Positions 48,567 through 56,486 of a DNA stretch of 64,000 bases are shown piece by piece. The stretch comes from Nonomuraea indica (GTDB lineage Bacteria; Actinomycetota; Actinomycetes; Streptosporangiales; Streptosporangiaceae): contig NZ_KZ559466.1 of assembly GCF_002850745.1 (NCBI RefSeq), positions 394,682 to 458,681 on the forward strand. The letters run 5' to 3'. Each line of letters opens with the position of its first letter. Within the stretch, counting starts at the first letter, position 1. The notes beneath the pieces are model-generated. The model did not search any database, was not told the origin of the DNA, and saw only the letters and a list, made by a program, of their open reading frames with translations. Both the position numbers and the translations under genes were made by a program.

Positions 48567-49009
48567 GCCCCTTCACGTACCCGGCGGGCGGGCCCCTACC
48601 CCCGGTCAAGGGCCCGACAGCCGTGGTGACCCTGTGGTCACCGGTGAGTCCGGCGCATCAGGCGACGGTGAGCCCCCCGGCTCGTCCACCCGATGCGCCG
48701 GAGTGGCTTGTCCGATGCGGAAACACTACGAGTGCGATCTTGTGGCCGACACCCTGTTCCCGCACAGCGCGGCGAACGGTCTGTAGTCATCGACATACGG
48801 AGCGTGTTCGGCGGACGAACGGTAGGTGTGGCGCGACGAACGGTCACTCAAGGGGCTCGCGGGCACCTCACGCACCCCCGGGCGCCGGACGCACGGGAGT
48901 AGCCCGGGAGCCTCGACGGCATCCCGGGCGGCGGACGCACGGAAGCGGCCGGGAGCCTCGACGGCATCCCGGGCAGGGCGGCGCGAGGGCACGCCCTCTC
49001 GCCAGAGGG
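48567..49009. other. Gene-free spacer with a 46-bp duplication and a dyad
   Basis: No convincing gene. It contains GGTGACC-CTGT-GGTCACC (48625-48642), an inverted repeat of unknown use. Two copies of a 46-bp segment (48887 onward) share GGACGCACGG and GGAGCCTCGACGGCATCCCG. A 23-codon ATG frame at 48715 has no support. Confidence 0.5.
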
Positions 49010-49753
49010 TCAGGAGAGGGCGGCGCGATGCTGGTGGACGAGCTGCTCGCGGACCTGGCGGGTGTGGCGGCGGCTGACCTTGAGGATCTCGGTGCCCACC
49101 GTCAGCGTCACCCGCCCTCCCTCGAACCTGAGCTCGCTCACATGCCGGCTGGACACCAGCGTGCTCCGGTGCACACGGATGAAGCCGGCCTCGGCCCAGC
49201 GGCGTTCGAGGGCGGCCAGCGACATGCGCACCAGGTAGCTGCCGTCGACCGTGTGCAGCCGGACGTAGTCGCCCTTGGCCACGGCGAACCACACCGACTG
49301 CTGCGGCACGAACCTGGTGCGCCCGCCCAGCTCGACCGGGATGACGTCGTCCTGGCCGGCCTCGGCGGCGGCGGGCGCGGCGGCCGCCTGCAGCCTGCGC
49401 ACGGCCTCGGCCAGGCGGGCGGCGCGGACGGGCTTGAGGAGGTAGTCGACGGCCTCCAGCTCGAACGCCTGGACGGCGCACTCCTCGTGCGCCGTGACGA
49501 AGACGAGCTTGGGCGGGCTGGGGAAACCGCCGACGAGCCGGGCCAGGTCCAGGCCGCTGAGGCCCGGCATCTGGATGTCGAGGAACACCCCGTCGAGGCG
49601 CTCGCCGGTGCCGATCATCTGCACCATGTCCTGCAGTGCCGTGACCCCGTCGCAGGCGGTGGTCACGTGCTCGACCCGGGAGTCCTGGCGGAGCAGATAT
49701 GCCAGCTCCTCCAGTGCGGGCTGTTCGTCGTCGACGGCCAGGAGACGCAGCAT
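49010..49753 (-). CDS. LytTR-family response regulator
   Basis: 247-residue two-domain regulator. The receiver domain has the acidic pair in AVDDEQ, phosphoacceptor Asp in VFLDIQMPGLSG (near residue 55), and the Lys in YLLKPVRA. The C-terminal LytTR DNA-binding domain covers about 145-240 (VRLHTVDGSYLVRMSLAALE, FIRVHRSTLVS). No sensor kinase is adjacent. The upstream neighbour is a sulfite-oxidase-like gene, 100 bases away. Confidence 0.93.
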   Translation of the reverse strand: MLRLLAVDDEQPALEELAYLLRQDSRVEHVTTACDGVTALQDMVQMIGTGERLDGVFLDIQMPGLSGLDLARLVGGFPSPPKLVFVTAHEECAVQAFELEAVDYLLKPVRAARLAEAVRRLQAAAAPAAAEAGQDDVIPVELGGRTRFVPQQSVWFAVAKGDYVRLHTVDGSYLVRMSLAALERRWAEAGFIRVHRSTLVSSRHVSELRFEGGRVTLTVGTEILKVSRRHTRQVREQLVHQHRAALS

Positions 49754-49853
49754 GCCATCTACGCTGACGCAAGAACGCCAAGGTCACAAGCGATACGCAA
49801 ACCCTGGGTAAAGATTTGGCCACAATGGGTCACCGGCGAGACTCCGCGGAGCC

Positions 49854-50456
49854 TCAGGGCGGCCCCTCGCCGGGCTCCTCCTGATGGGAGTAGCGCTGCT
49901 CGCGCCACGGGTCGGCCACGTTGTGGTAGCCACGCTCCTCCCAGAAGCCGCGGCGGTCCTCGAGCAGGTACTCCACGGCGCGCACCCACTTGACGCTCTT
50001 CCACGCGTACAGGTGGGGGACGACGGCCCGCACCGGGAACCCGCGGTCGAGGCTGAGCGGCTTGTCGTCGAGCTCCAGGGCGAACAGCGTGCCGGGGGCG
50101 GTGAAGTCGGACATCCGCAGGTTGGCGCTGTAGCCGTACTCGGCCCAAATCATCACGTGCCGGACGCCGGGGTCGGGTGGCGCGGCCTCGATGAGGGTGG
50201 CCGGGCTCACGCCCCGCCACTCGTTGCCCAGGAGCGAGAACTTGGTGACGCAGTGGAAGTCGGCGAGCACGCTCTTCCGGGGCAGGCTCTCGAACTCCGG
50301 CCAGGTGAAGCGGTGCTCCTTGCCCGAGGCGGTCGCCCCGAAGACGCTCAGGTCCCAGCTCTCCGGCCGGAACGGGGGCACCCTGCCGTAGTGGATCACG
50401 GGCCGGCCGCGCGGGACGTACTGGCCCGGGGGCAGGCGCGACTGCTCCACGATCAC
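49854..50456 (-). CDS. Sulfite oxidase-like molybdopterin oxidoreductase
   Basis: 200-residue Oxidored_molyb-domain protein. The putative Mo-ligand Cys is in DFHCVTKFSLLGNEWRG near residue 70; VRAVVPHLYAWKSVKWVRAVEYL is typical of the family. There is no signal peptide or membrane segment and no heme or dimerisation domain, so it is a minimal cytosolic form. GTG start 50456. Substrate unknown. Confidence 0.85.
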   Translation of the reverse strand: MIVEQSRLPPGQYVPRGRPVIHYGRVPPFRPESWDLSVFGATASGKEHRFTWPEFESLPRKSVLADFHCVTKFSLLGNEWRGVSPATLIEAAPPDPGVRHVMIWAEYGYSANLRMSDFTAPGTLFALELDDKPLSLDRGFPVRAVVPHLYAWKSVKWVRAVEYLLEDRRGFWEERGYHNVADPWREQRYSHQEEPGEGPP

Positions 50457-50510
50457 TCCCCTCGCACGATCTCGCGGTCGTGAGCCATCCTCCCATCGGG
50501 CGGGAGATGG

Positions 50511-50538
50511 TTCGCGATCGGGTGGGGTGCGCTAGCAT
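50511..50538 (+). promoter_or_regulatory. Promoter of the aromatic leader/DAHP synthase operon
   Basis: TAGCAT at 50533-50538 is a likely -10, with a weak TTCGCG at 50511-50516 as -35 (16-base spacer). The start would fall about 50545, two bases before the leader-peptide ATG, so the leader may be translated from a leaderless 5' end. Confidence 0.4.
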
Positions 50539-50546
50539 TACGCGTT

Positions 50547-50615
50547 ATGCGCACCGCGTGGCTGTTTTGGTATGGCGACGGACCCGAGTCCGTTCGCCAT
50601 CTGAGGCTGCGCTAG
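50547..50615 (+). CDS. Aromatic amino-acid leader peptide
   Basis: 22-residue open frame MRTAWLFWYGDGPESVRHLR-LR ending TAG 50613. Residues 5-9 are Trp-Leu-Phe-Trp-Tyr, so all three aromatic amino acids are sampled within five codons. TTT and TAT are rare codons in DNA this GC-rich. It overlaps the first hairpin of an attenuator before DAHP synthase. Too short for ordinary gene callers. Confidence 0.8.
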   Translation: MRTAWLFWYGDGPESVRHLRLR

Positions 50616-50664
50616 CAGACAGGCGAACGAAAGGCCCCGGGTCCGTTGCGGACCCGGGGCCTTT
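50574..50664 (+). terminator. Transcription attenuator of the DAHP synthase gene
   Basis: Terminator: 50630-50644 (AAAGGCCCCGGGTCC) pairs perfectly with 50650-50664 over 15 bp, loop GTTGC. Pause hairpin: GGCGACGGAC (50574-50583) with GTCCGTTCGCC (50588-50598). Antiterminator: CGTTCGCC (50591-50598) is complementary to GGCGAACG (50622-50629), and GGACCCG (50580-50586) to CGGGTCC in the terminator arm. This gives the mutually exclusive set expected for ribosome-mediated attenuation. There is no U-tract. Confidence 0.8.
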
Positions 50665-50728
50665 CGCGTTCCCCGGCATCTTTCCCACCCGCCTACTTCC
50701 GCAGTTTTGTCGGACAAGGAGACAGCAC

Positions 50729-51760
50729 ATGGTCATCGTGATGGGCCCCGAGGCCACCGGTGAGGATCTCGCGTCGATCGTCACGGTCGTTCAGTCGGCC
50801 GGCGTCGAGGCGTTCGTCAGCAAGGGCGTGCAGCGCACGATCGTCGGGCTGGTCGGCGACGTGACGCAGCTCGACGCGGCGGCGCTGCGCGGCATGCGCG
50901 GGGTCGGCGACGTGATGCGGGTGTCGGCCCCGTACAAGCTGGTGAGCCGGGACAACCACCCCGACCGCTCGACGGTGCGGGTGGGCGGGGTGCCGATCGG
51001 CCCCGCGACGGTGACGCTGATCGCCGGCCCGTGCGCGGTGGAGACGCCGCAGCAGACGCTGGAGGCGGCCCTGATGGCGAAGGCGGCGGGGGCGACCCTG
51101 CTGCGCGGCGGCGCGTTCAAGCCGCGCACGTCGCCGTACGCGTTCCAGGGGCTCGGCGAGGAGGGCCTGCGCATCCTGGCCGACGTGCGGGAGGAGACGG
51201 GCCTGCCGATCGTGACGGAGGTGGTCGACGCGCAGGACGTGGAGCTGGTCGCCTCGTACGCCGACATGTTGCAGGTGGGCACGCGCAACGCGCAGAACTT
51301 CGCGCTGCTGCAGGCGGTCGGCGCGGCCGGGAAGCCGGTCATGCTCAAGCGGGGCATGAACGCCACGATCGAGGAGTGGCTGATGGCGGCCGAGTACATC
51401 GCGCAGCGCGGCAACCTCGACATCGTGCTGTGCGAGCGCGGCATCCGGACGTTCGAGACGGCCACCCGCAACACGCTGGACGTCTCGGCGGTGCCGGTGG
51501 CGCAGCGGCTGTCGCACCTGCCGGTGATCGTGGACCCGTCGCACTCCGGCGGGCGGCGCGACCTGGTGCTGCCGCTGACCCGCGCGGCCATCGCGGTCGG
51601 CGCGGACGGTGTGATCATCGACGTGCACCCGCAGCCGGAGCTGGCGTTGTGCGACGGGCCGCAGGCGCTCGTGGACGGCGACCTGGAGGAGCTGGCGGGC
51701 GTGCTGCGCGAGCTGCCGCCGCTGCTCGGCAAGGCCGCCGCGGCGACGCTGACCGGCTGA
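50729..51760 (+). CDS. aroF: 3-deoxy-7-phosphoheptulonate (DAHP) synthase, type I-beta
   Basis: First step of the shikimate pathway. 343 residues: an N-terminal ferredoxin-like regulatory domain (about 1-70, VVQSAGVEAFVSKGVQRTIVGLVG) precedes a KdsA-like barrel with IAGPCAVET, LRGGAFKPRTSPYAFQG, VMLKRGM, CERGIRTFE and VDPSHSGGRRD. The N-terminal domain mediates aromatic feedback in characterised I-beta enzymes. ATG 50729 with AAGGAGA upstream. It lies downstream of an aromatic attenuator. Confidence 0.95.
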   Translation: MVIVMGPEATGEDLASIVTVVQSAGVEAFVSKGVQRTIVGLVGDVTQLDAAALRGMRGVGDVMRVSAPYKLVSRDNHPDRSTVRVGGVPIGPATVTLIAGPCAVETPQQTLEAALMAKAAGATLLRGGAFKPRTSPYAFQGLGEEGLRILADVREETGLPIVTEVVDAQDVELVASYADMLQVGTRNAQNFALLQAVGAAGKPVMLKRGMNATIEEWLMAAEYIAQRGNLDIVLCERGIRTFETATRNTLDVSAVPVAQRLSHLPVIVDPSHSGGRRDLVLPLTRAAIAVGADGVIIDVHPQPELALCDGPQALVDGDLEELAGVLRELPPLLGKAAAATLTG

Positions 51761-51771
51761 TCCCGGCACGT

Positions 51772-51813
51772 GGGTCCCGGGGCCGGTGTGCGGCGGCACC
51801 GACCCCGGAACCC
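51772..51813 (+). terminator. Terminator after DAHP synthase
   Basis: Long imperfect stem: GGGTCCCGGGGCCGGTG against CACCGACCCCGGAACCC, two mismatches, loop TGCGGCGG. It ends directly at the first CTTCAG operator. Confidence 0.6.
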
Positions 51814-51814
51814 G

Positions 51815-51861
51815 CTTCAGGGAGCCTGAAGGCCGACTGCTAGGCTTCAGTCAATCTGAAG
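51815..51861. promoter_or_regulatory. Twin CTTCAG-N5-CTGAAG operators
   Basis: Two perfect 6-bp-arm inverted repeats with 5-base spacers (51815-51831 and 51845-51861), centres exactly 30 bp (about three helical turns) apart. A TAGGCT hexamer (51841-51846) between them could be the -10. A MarR-type regulator at 53577-54026 is a nearby candidate to bind here; that link is inference. Confidence 0.65.
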
Positions 51862-51876
51862 GTTCTGGGAGGCCCC

Positions 51877-51927
51877 ATGGAAGCCCTGACATCGCCGGTC
51901 CGCCGCTTTCCCAGGGAGGCGGCGTGA
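51877..51927 (+). CDS. 16-residue upstream ORF coupled to the DUF3817 gene
   Basis: ATG 51877 follows GGGAGG at good spacing and encodes MEALTSPVRRFPREAA. Its TGA (51925-51927) overlaps the GTG start of the next gene. The coding sequence also supplies that gene's ribosome site (AGGGAGG). Whether the peptide has a role is unknown. Confidence 0.4.
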   Translation: MEALTSPVRRFPREAA

Positions 51928-52196
51928 AGGTCCCGCTGACCCTGCGCATCGCGGCCGCGGTGGAGGCCGCCTCGCTGGCGGCGCTGCTGACCAATCTGGC
52001 GACCGTGCACCTGAAGCCGGTCACCACGCTGCTCGGCCCGACGCACGGCGCCGCCTACCTCATCGTCATCCTGAGCACCCTGGCGAGCCCCACCCCGGCG
52101 GCCGTCCGCCGGCTCGCTCTCATCCCGGGCGTCGGCGGCCTGCTGGCGTTGCGGCGGCTCCGTCGCCGGCCCCTGGCCCTGATCCAGGAGAAGTGA
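51924..52196 (+). CDS. Small membrane protein (DUF3817-like)
   Basis: 90 residues with two or three hydrophobic helices (IAAAVEAASLAALLTNLA, GAAYLIVILSTLA) and a basic C-terminus (RRLRRRPLALIQEK). It resembles the actinobacterial DUF3817 family of unknown function. GTG 51924 follows AGGGAGG. It is 2 bases from the DyP peroxidase gene and should be co-expressed with it. Confidence 0.65.
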   Translation: MKVPLTLRIAAAVEAASLAALLTNLATVHLKPVTTLLGPTHGAAYLIVILSTLASPTPAAVRRLALIPGVGGLLALRRLRRRPLALIQEK

Positions 52197-52198
52197 CC

Positions 52199-53551
52199 AT
52201 GCCGGATCAGCCGACCCGCTTCTCCCGCCGTTCCCTGATCGTCTCGATCGCCGGCACCGCGGGGGCGGCCGGCGCGGGCGTCGCCTCGGGGGCGGGCGCC
52301 CGCGCGACGGAGCCGGTGGTTCAGGTCAGCGGCGCGGCGGTGCGGGGCGCCGAGCCGTTCCACGGGCCGCACCAGGCGGGCATCGCCACACCGCAGCAGC
52401 AGTACGGGTTCTTCGCGGCGTTCGACCTCGAACGCGCGGATCCCCGGAGCGGCAAGCGGCTGTCCACCGGCCAGGTCGCCGCCAACTTCCAGCAGCTCAT
52501 GGAGCAGTGGACGGCGGTCGCCGAGCGGCTGACCCGCGGCCTGCCGCCCGGCCCGAGACCGGTCCCCCGCCCCGGGGTGCCGGCCGACTCCGGCATCGCC
52601 GACGGCCTCGACCCGGCTCGGCTCACGCTGACCTTCGGCCTGGGACCGGAGCTGTTCGAGCGGATCGGCAAGGCGGAACGACGGCCGCGCCGGTTGGCCC
52701 CGCTGCCGGAGTTCGGCACCGATCGGCTCGAGCGCGCCTGGTGCGGCGGCCAGTTGCTCGTGCAGATCTGCGGCGACGACCCGCAGGTGATCAGCCGCGC
52801 CTTCCGCGCCGTGCGCGGCCGCGCGCCGGGGCTGGCCCGGCTGCGCTGGAGCCAGCAGGGCTTCCTCGGGCTGTTCGGTGACGCCACCCCGCGCAACCTG
52901 TTCGGGCACAAGGACGGCACCGCCAACCCCCGGCCCGGCACACCGGCGTTCGACGAACGCGTCTGGGCCGGCTCGGACGAGCCGGACTGGTTCGCCGGCG
53001 GCACCTATCTCGTCTTCCGCAAGATCCGCATGGACCTGCCGAAATGGGACACCACGACGGGGCGGGAGCAGGACCTGACCATGGGGCGGCGCCGGGACAA
53101 CGGCGCGCCCCTGAGCGGCGGGCACGAGTTCACCACCCCCGACTTCGCCAAGGTCGGCGCGGACGGCAGGCGCGCGATCCCGGCCGACTCCCACGTGGCC
53201 CTGGTGCACGGCATCCCGATGCTGCGCCGGTCGTACAACTACGACTACGCCGTGCAGGCGATCGCCGAGCCGATCCCGGACGCGGGCAAGCGCGGGCACG
53301 GCGACGCCGGCCACGACCACGACGGCCACGCGCACGACCACTCCGGGAGCGGCCACGCCAGCTACGACAGCGGCGTGCTGTTCTGCGCCTACCTGCGCGA
53401 CCCCGCCGAGTTCGTCCGCGCGCAGCGCAAGCTGGCCGCCGCGGACCGGATGAACGCCTTCGTCCGGCACACCGGCAGCGCGATCTTCGCCATCCCGCCG
53501 GGCGTCAGGCCCGGGGGGACCCTCGCCGCCGCGCTGTTCCGGGGGAAGTGA
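52199..53551 (+). CDS. Tat-exported DyP-type peroxidase (EfeB-like)
   Basis: 450-residue heme peroxidase with a twin-arginine signal (FSRRSLIVSIAGTAGAAGAG). The catalytic GxxDG is in FGHKDGTANPRPG, the proximal His in IPADSHVALVH, and the distal Arg in PMLRRSYNYD. EfeB/YwbN members take heme iron or dyes. A His/Asp-rich insert (residues about 367-383, six His) lies just before SYDSGVLF and is unusual. The EfeU and EfeO partners are absent; the operon partner is a DUF3817 protein. Confidence 0.93.
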   Translation: MPDQPTRFSRRSLIVSIAGTAGAAGAGVASGAGARATEPVVQVSGAAVRGAEPFHGPHQAGIATPQQQYGFFAAFDLERADPRSGKRLSTGQVAANFQQLMEQWTAVAERLTRGLPPGPRPVPRPGVPADSGIADGLDPARLTLTFGLGPELFERIGKAERRPRRLAPLPEFGTDRLERAWCGGQLLVQICGDDPQVISRAFRAVRGRAPGLARLRWSQQGFLGLFGDATPRNLFGHKDGTANPRPGTPAFDERVWAGSDEPDWFAGGTYLVFRKIRMDLPKWDTTTGREQDLTMGRRRDNGAPLSGGHEFTTPDFAKVGADGRRAIPADSHVALVHGIPMLRRSYNYDYAVQAIAEPIPDAGKRGHGDAGHDHDGHAHDHSGSGHASYDSGVLFCAYLRDPAEFVRAQRKLAAADRMNAFVRHTGSAIFAIPPGVRPGGTLAAALFRGK

Positions 53552-53576
53552 CCGGCACCGTCAGCGCGGCGGGGCG

Positions 53577-54026
53577 TCAGGAGGAGGGGTCACCGCCGAA
53601 CGCGGCGCGGACCGCGTCGCCGACCCGCCGCTGGGCCGGGTCGGCGCCCGGGCCGAACATCCGCTCGTCCACCTCCGCCACCGCCCGCCGGGCGGCCTGC
53701 AGCAGGCGGGCGCCCTCGGGGGTCAGCTCGATCGTCGAGGCCGATCCGGCCCGGGAGGTGTGGTCGCGCACCAGGCCGGCCGCGACCAGGGCCTTCACCG
53801 AGGCGTGCGCGGTCTGCACCGTGGTGCCGGACATCCGCGCGAGGTCGCTGAACGACACTCCCGGCACGCCGGCGATGTGGCCGAGCAGGCCAAGCCTGCG
53901 CACCGTCAGGTCGAGAGGGGCCAGGGCGGCGTTGAGCTCGGCCTCGACCCGGCGCGCCAGCGCCAGCGCGGTGACGGACGTGCTCGCCGCGGGCGTGCCG
54001 GTCCGCCCGTCGCCGGTCACGGTCAC
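53577..54026 (-). CDS. MarR-family transcriptional regulator
   Basis: 149-residue winged-HTH protein: SFSDLARMSGTTVQTAHASVKALVAAGLV is the recognition region, followed by an Ala/Gly wing (TSRAGSASTIELTPEG). GTG 54026 overlaps the thiI stop by 4 bases (GTGA), so it is co-transcribed with thiI. It is convergent with the DyP gene. It may read the CTTCAG operators upstream of DUF3817-DyP (inference). Confidence 0.88.
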   Translation of the reverse strand: MTVTGDGRTGTPAASTSVTALALARRVEAELNAALAPLDLTVRRLGLLGHIAGVPGVSFSDLARMSGTTVQTAHASVKALVAAGLVRDHTSRAGSASTIELTPEGARLLQAARRAVAEVDERMFGPGADPAQRRVGDAVRAAFGGDPSS

Positions 54027-55225
54027 GGCTCCAGGGTGTATTCCTGGATCGAGTCGGCGAGCTGGACGACGAGCTCCTCGGCGTCCAGCCGCTTCTCGAT
54101 CTGCTTCAGGTCCTCGATCTTGGCACGGGTCTCGGCGCGCTTGGGGGCCAGCAGGCTGCAGCAGTCCTCGTCGGGCAGCTCGGAGATCTCCAGCGTGCCG
54201 ATGCGCCGCGCCTCGGCCATGATCTCCGTCTTGTCCCAGCCCACCAGCGGCCGCAGGATGGGCAGGTCCACCGCGTGGTCCTGGGCGGTGATGTTGGCCA
54301 GCGTCTGGGAGGAGACCTGGCCGAGCGCGTCACCGGTGATCAGCGCGGCGGCGCGGATGCGGTGGGCGACCTCCTCGGCCGTCTTGAGCATGAGCCGCCG
54401 CTGGGCGATGACCGCCAGGCGGTCCTCGCCCGAGGTGCGGATGGACTGCTGGGCCTTGCCGAACGGCACCACCCACAGCCGGGACCCGCCCTGGAACCGG
54501 TCGAGCTTCCTGACCAGCGCGTACGCCTTGTAGATCGACTCGGACGTGGTGAACGGGATGCCCGAGAAGTGCAGGAAGTCGACGTGCAGGCCGCGCCGCA
54601 TCATGCGGTAGGCCGCGACGGGCGAGTCGATGCCGCCCGACATGAGCACCAGCGCCCGGCCGCTGCTGCCGACCGGCAGGCCGCCCTGCCCCGGCAGGCC
54701 GCCGGTGAAGACGAACACCTCGTCGCGGTCGACCTCGATGAACAGGGTCAGCTCGGGCTTGCTCAGGTTGACGGGCAGGCCGTACTCGTCGTTGATGGCG
54801 CCGCCCACCAGCCTGTCGAGCTCGTTGGAGCGCAGCGGGAAGCGCTTGTCACGGCGGCGGGAGCGGACCGCGAACGACGCGCCGCGCGCGACCTCCTCGC
54901 GGTCGCGCAGCAGCTCCAGCCCGGCCTTGAGCACCGTGTCGGGGTCCTTGGCGACGCGCCAGGCCTGGTGGATCCACACCAGGCCGGGCACGTCGGCGAC
55001 CCGCTGGGCGACGGCCCGGGCCTGCTCGGCGGTGGCGCCCGTGGGCAGGAAGACCGCGATGACACCGTGCCGGCGGCGCACGTCGAGCTTGAGGTCGAGC
55101 TCCTTGAGCGCGGCGCGGATGTTGGCGATGAGCCGGCGTTCGAACAGCTCGCGGTTCTTGCCCTTGAGGACGATCTCGCCCAGCTTGAGCAGAACGCACG
55201 GCTCGCCCAGGGCGGACATCGTCAT
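54023..55225 (-). CDS. thiI: tRNA 4-thiouridine / thiazole sulfurtransferase
   Basis: 400-residue ThiI of the short type, without the C-terminal rhodanese domain. It has N-terminal ferredoxin-like and THUMP domains (LLKLGEIVLKGKNRELFE to about residue 160) and a PP-loop domain with the P-loop LMSGGIDSPVAAY (about 193-205). The DEDCCSLLAPKR Cys pair lies near residue 345. It makes s4U in tRNA; a role in thiazole synthesis without the rhodanese is doubtful. Start ATG 55225. Confidence 0.93.
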   Translation of the reverse strand: MTMSALGEPCVLLKLGEIVLKGKNRELFERRLIANIRAALKELDLKLDVRRRHGVIAVFLPTGATAEQARAVAQRVADVPGLVWIHQAWRVAKDPDTVLKAGLELLRDREEVARGASFAVRSRRRDKRFPLRSNELDRLVGGAINDEYGLPVNLSKPELTLFIEVDRDEVFVFTGGLPGQGGLPVGSSGRALVLMSGGIDSPVAAYRMMRRGLHVDFLHFSGIPFTTSESIYKAYALVRKLDRFQGGSRLWVVPFGKAQQSIRTSGEDRLAVIAQRRLMLKTAEEVAHRIRAAALITGDALGQVSSQTLANITAQDHAVDLPILRPLVGWDKTEIMAEARRIGTLEISELPDEDCCSLLAPKRAETRAKIEDLKQIEKRLDAEELVVQLADSIQEYTLEP

Positions 55226-55428
55226 GGCGGGACCTCCGGAGGAAGAAGGGGACGGCGCTGTGGGCAACGCCGCGACCATCGAGTTTAGTCCGCTCCCGTC
55301 GGTGAAACCGGCAGCCCCTGGCTCGTCACGCCCCGACACGCCCGATTGACAGATAGTCCGGATATCCATGCAAATGGGACAAGCATGCTGCAACAATCCG
55401 GAGACCCCTAATGCAAGGAACTTGAATC

Positions 55429-56445
55429 ATGTCCTCCGCTGTTACCCATTTCGCCCATGGCTTCATCACGCCGCTCCTGGCGTACGTGATGTCGTGCATG
55501 GGGTCGATGCTCGGACTGCGGCTGACCGCTCAGGCCCATGCCTCCCGGGGCGGCGCGCGGGTGCGATGGCTGCTCGGCGCGGCCGTCTCCATCGGCGGCA
55601 CCGGCATCTGGGTCATGCACTTCATCGCCATGATGGGCTTCCAGGTCGACGGCACCCAGATCCGCTACGACGTCCCGCTGACGGCCGTGTCGGCGGTGGT
55701 GGCGATCGTGGTGGTCGGCACCGGCCTGTTCCTCGTCTCGTACGGCGGCGGCCGCATGCTCGCGCTGCTCGGCGGCGGCCTGCTGACCGGGCTCGGCGTG
55801 GCGAGCATGCACTACCTCGGCATGTACGCCATGAACATGTCGGCGCACGTCTCCTACGACCGCACGATCGTGGCCGCCTCCGTGGCCATCGCGGTGATCG
55901 CCGCCACGACGGCGCTCTGGTTCACCCTCCGGGTCAAGCGCCCGATCTGGATCACTCCGGCCGCCCTCGTCATGGGCGTGGCCGTCGCGGGCATGCACTA
56001 CACCGGCATGTTCGCGATGGAGGTCACGGTCGATCACCAGGCGGGCGTCGTGGAGGGCGCCGACGCGCTGGACTTCCTGGTGCCCCTGATGACCGTGATC
56101 AGCCTCATCACCCTGACCATGCTGCTCATGGTCATCCTGTCGCCGTCGGAGGAGGAGCTCAACGAGGACGCCGAGCTGGCGGCCCGGCTGGAGCACCGGC
56201 GCCGCGCCTCCGCGCAGCCGATCACCGCGACGCCGGTCGCCCAGTCGTCGTTCGCCGCGCCCGCCGAGCGCCACGCGGCCCAGCGGCCGGTCTTCGCCGC
56301 ACCCGTCCCGGGTGCGCAGACCGCCGGCGAGCAGGGACCGTACCCGGGCGCGTACGGCCCGCAGCCGTCCCACCAGCCGGAACCCGCGGCGCCGGATCGC
56401 GCCCCCGGCCGGTCGCGGGGCGCCAGGCCCCGGCGCGGCCGGTGA
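55429..56445 (+). CDS. MHYT-domain membrane sensor protein
   Basis: 338 residues with seven hydrophobic helices and three MHYT-type motifs: WVMHFIAMMGF, SMHYLGMYAM and GMHYTGMFAM. The pattern is thought to bind copper and sense O2, CO or NO. Usually MHYT domains are fused to GGDEF/EAL output; here the tail is only a Pro/Ala/Arg cytosolic region of about 100 residues. Ribosome site AAGGAA before ATG 55429; TTGACA at 55346 may be its -35. Confidence 0.88.
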   Translation: MSSAVTHFAHGFITPLLAYVMSCMGSMLGLRLTAQAHASRGGARVRWLLGAAVSIGGTGIWVMHFIAMMGFQVDGTQIRYDVPLTAVSAVVAIVVVGTGLFLVSYGGGRMLALLGGGLLTGLGVASMHYLGMYAMNMSAHVSYDRTIVAASVAIAVIAATTALWFTLRVKRPIWITPAALVMGVAVAGMHYTGMFAMEVTVDHQAGVVEGADALDFLVPLMTVISLITLTMLLMVILSPSEEELNEDAELAARLEHRRRASAQPITATPVAQSSFAAPAERHAAQRPVFAAPVPGAQTAGEQGPYPGAYGPQPSHQPEPAAPDRAPGRSRGARPRRGR

Positions 56446-56486
56446 CAGAAACCGGCAGGCGGCCGGGTCGTGCGGCCGCATGCGAC

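Noticed and set aside
48625..48642. GGTGACC-CTGT-GGTCACC considered as a BldD or zinc-type operator
   Set aside because: The half-site spacing is one base too long for the BldD consensus, and no gene start lies close downstream.
48715..48786. 23-codon ATG frame (MRKHYECDLVADTLFPHSA...) as a small gene or gene remnant
   Set aside because: No ribosome site, no recognisable family and no neighbour context.
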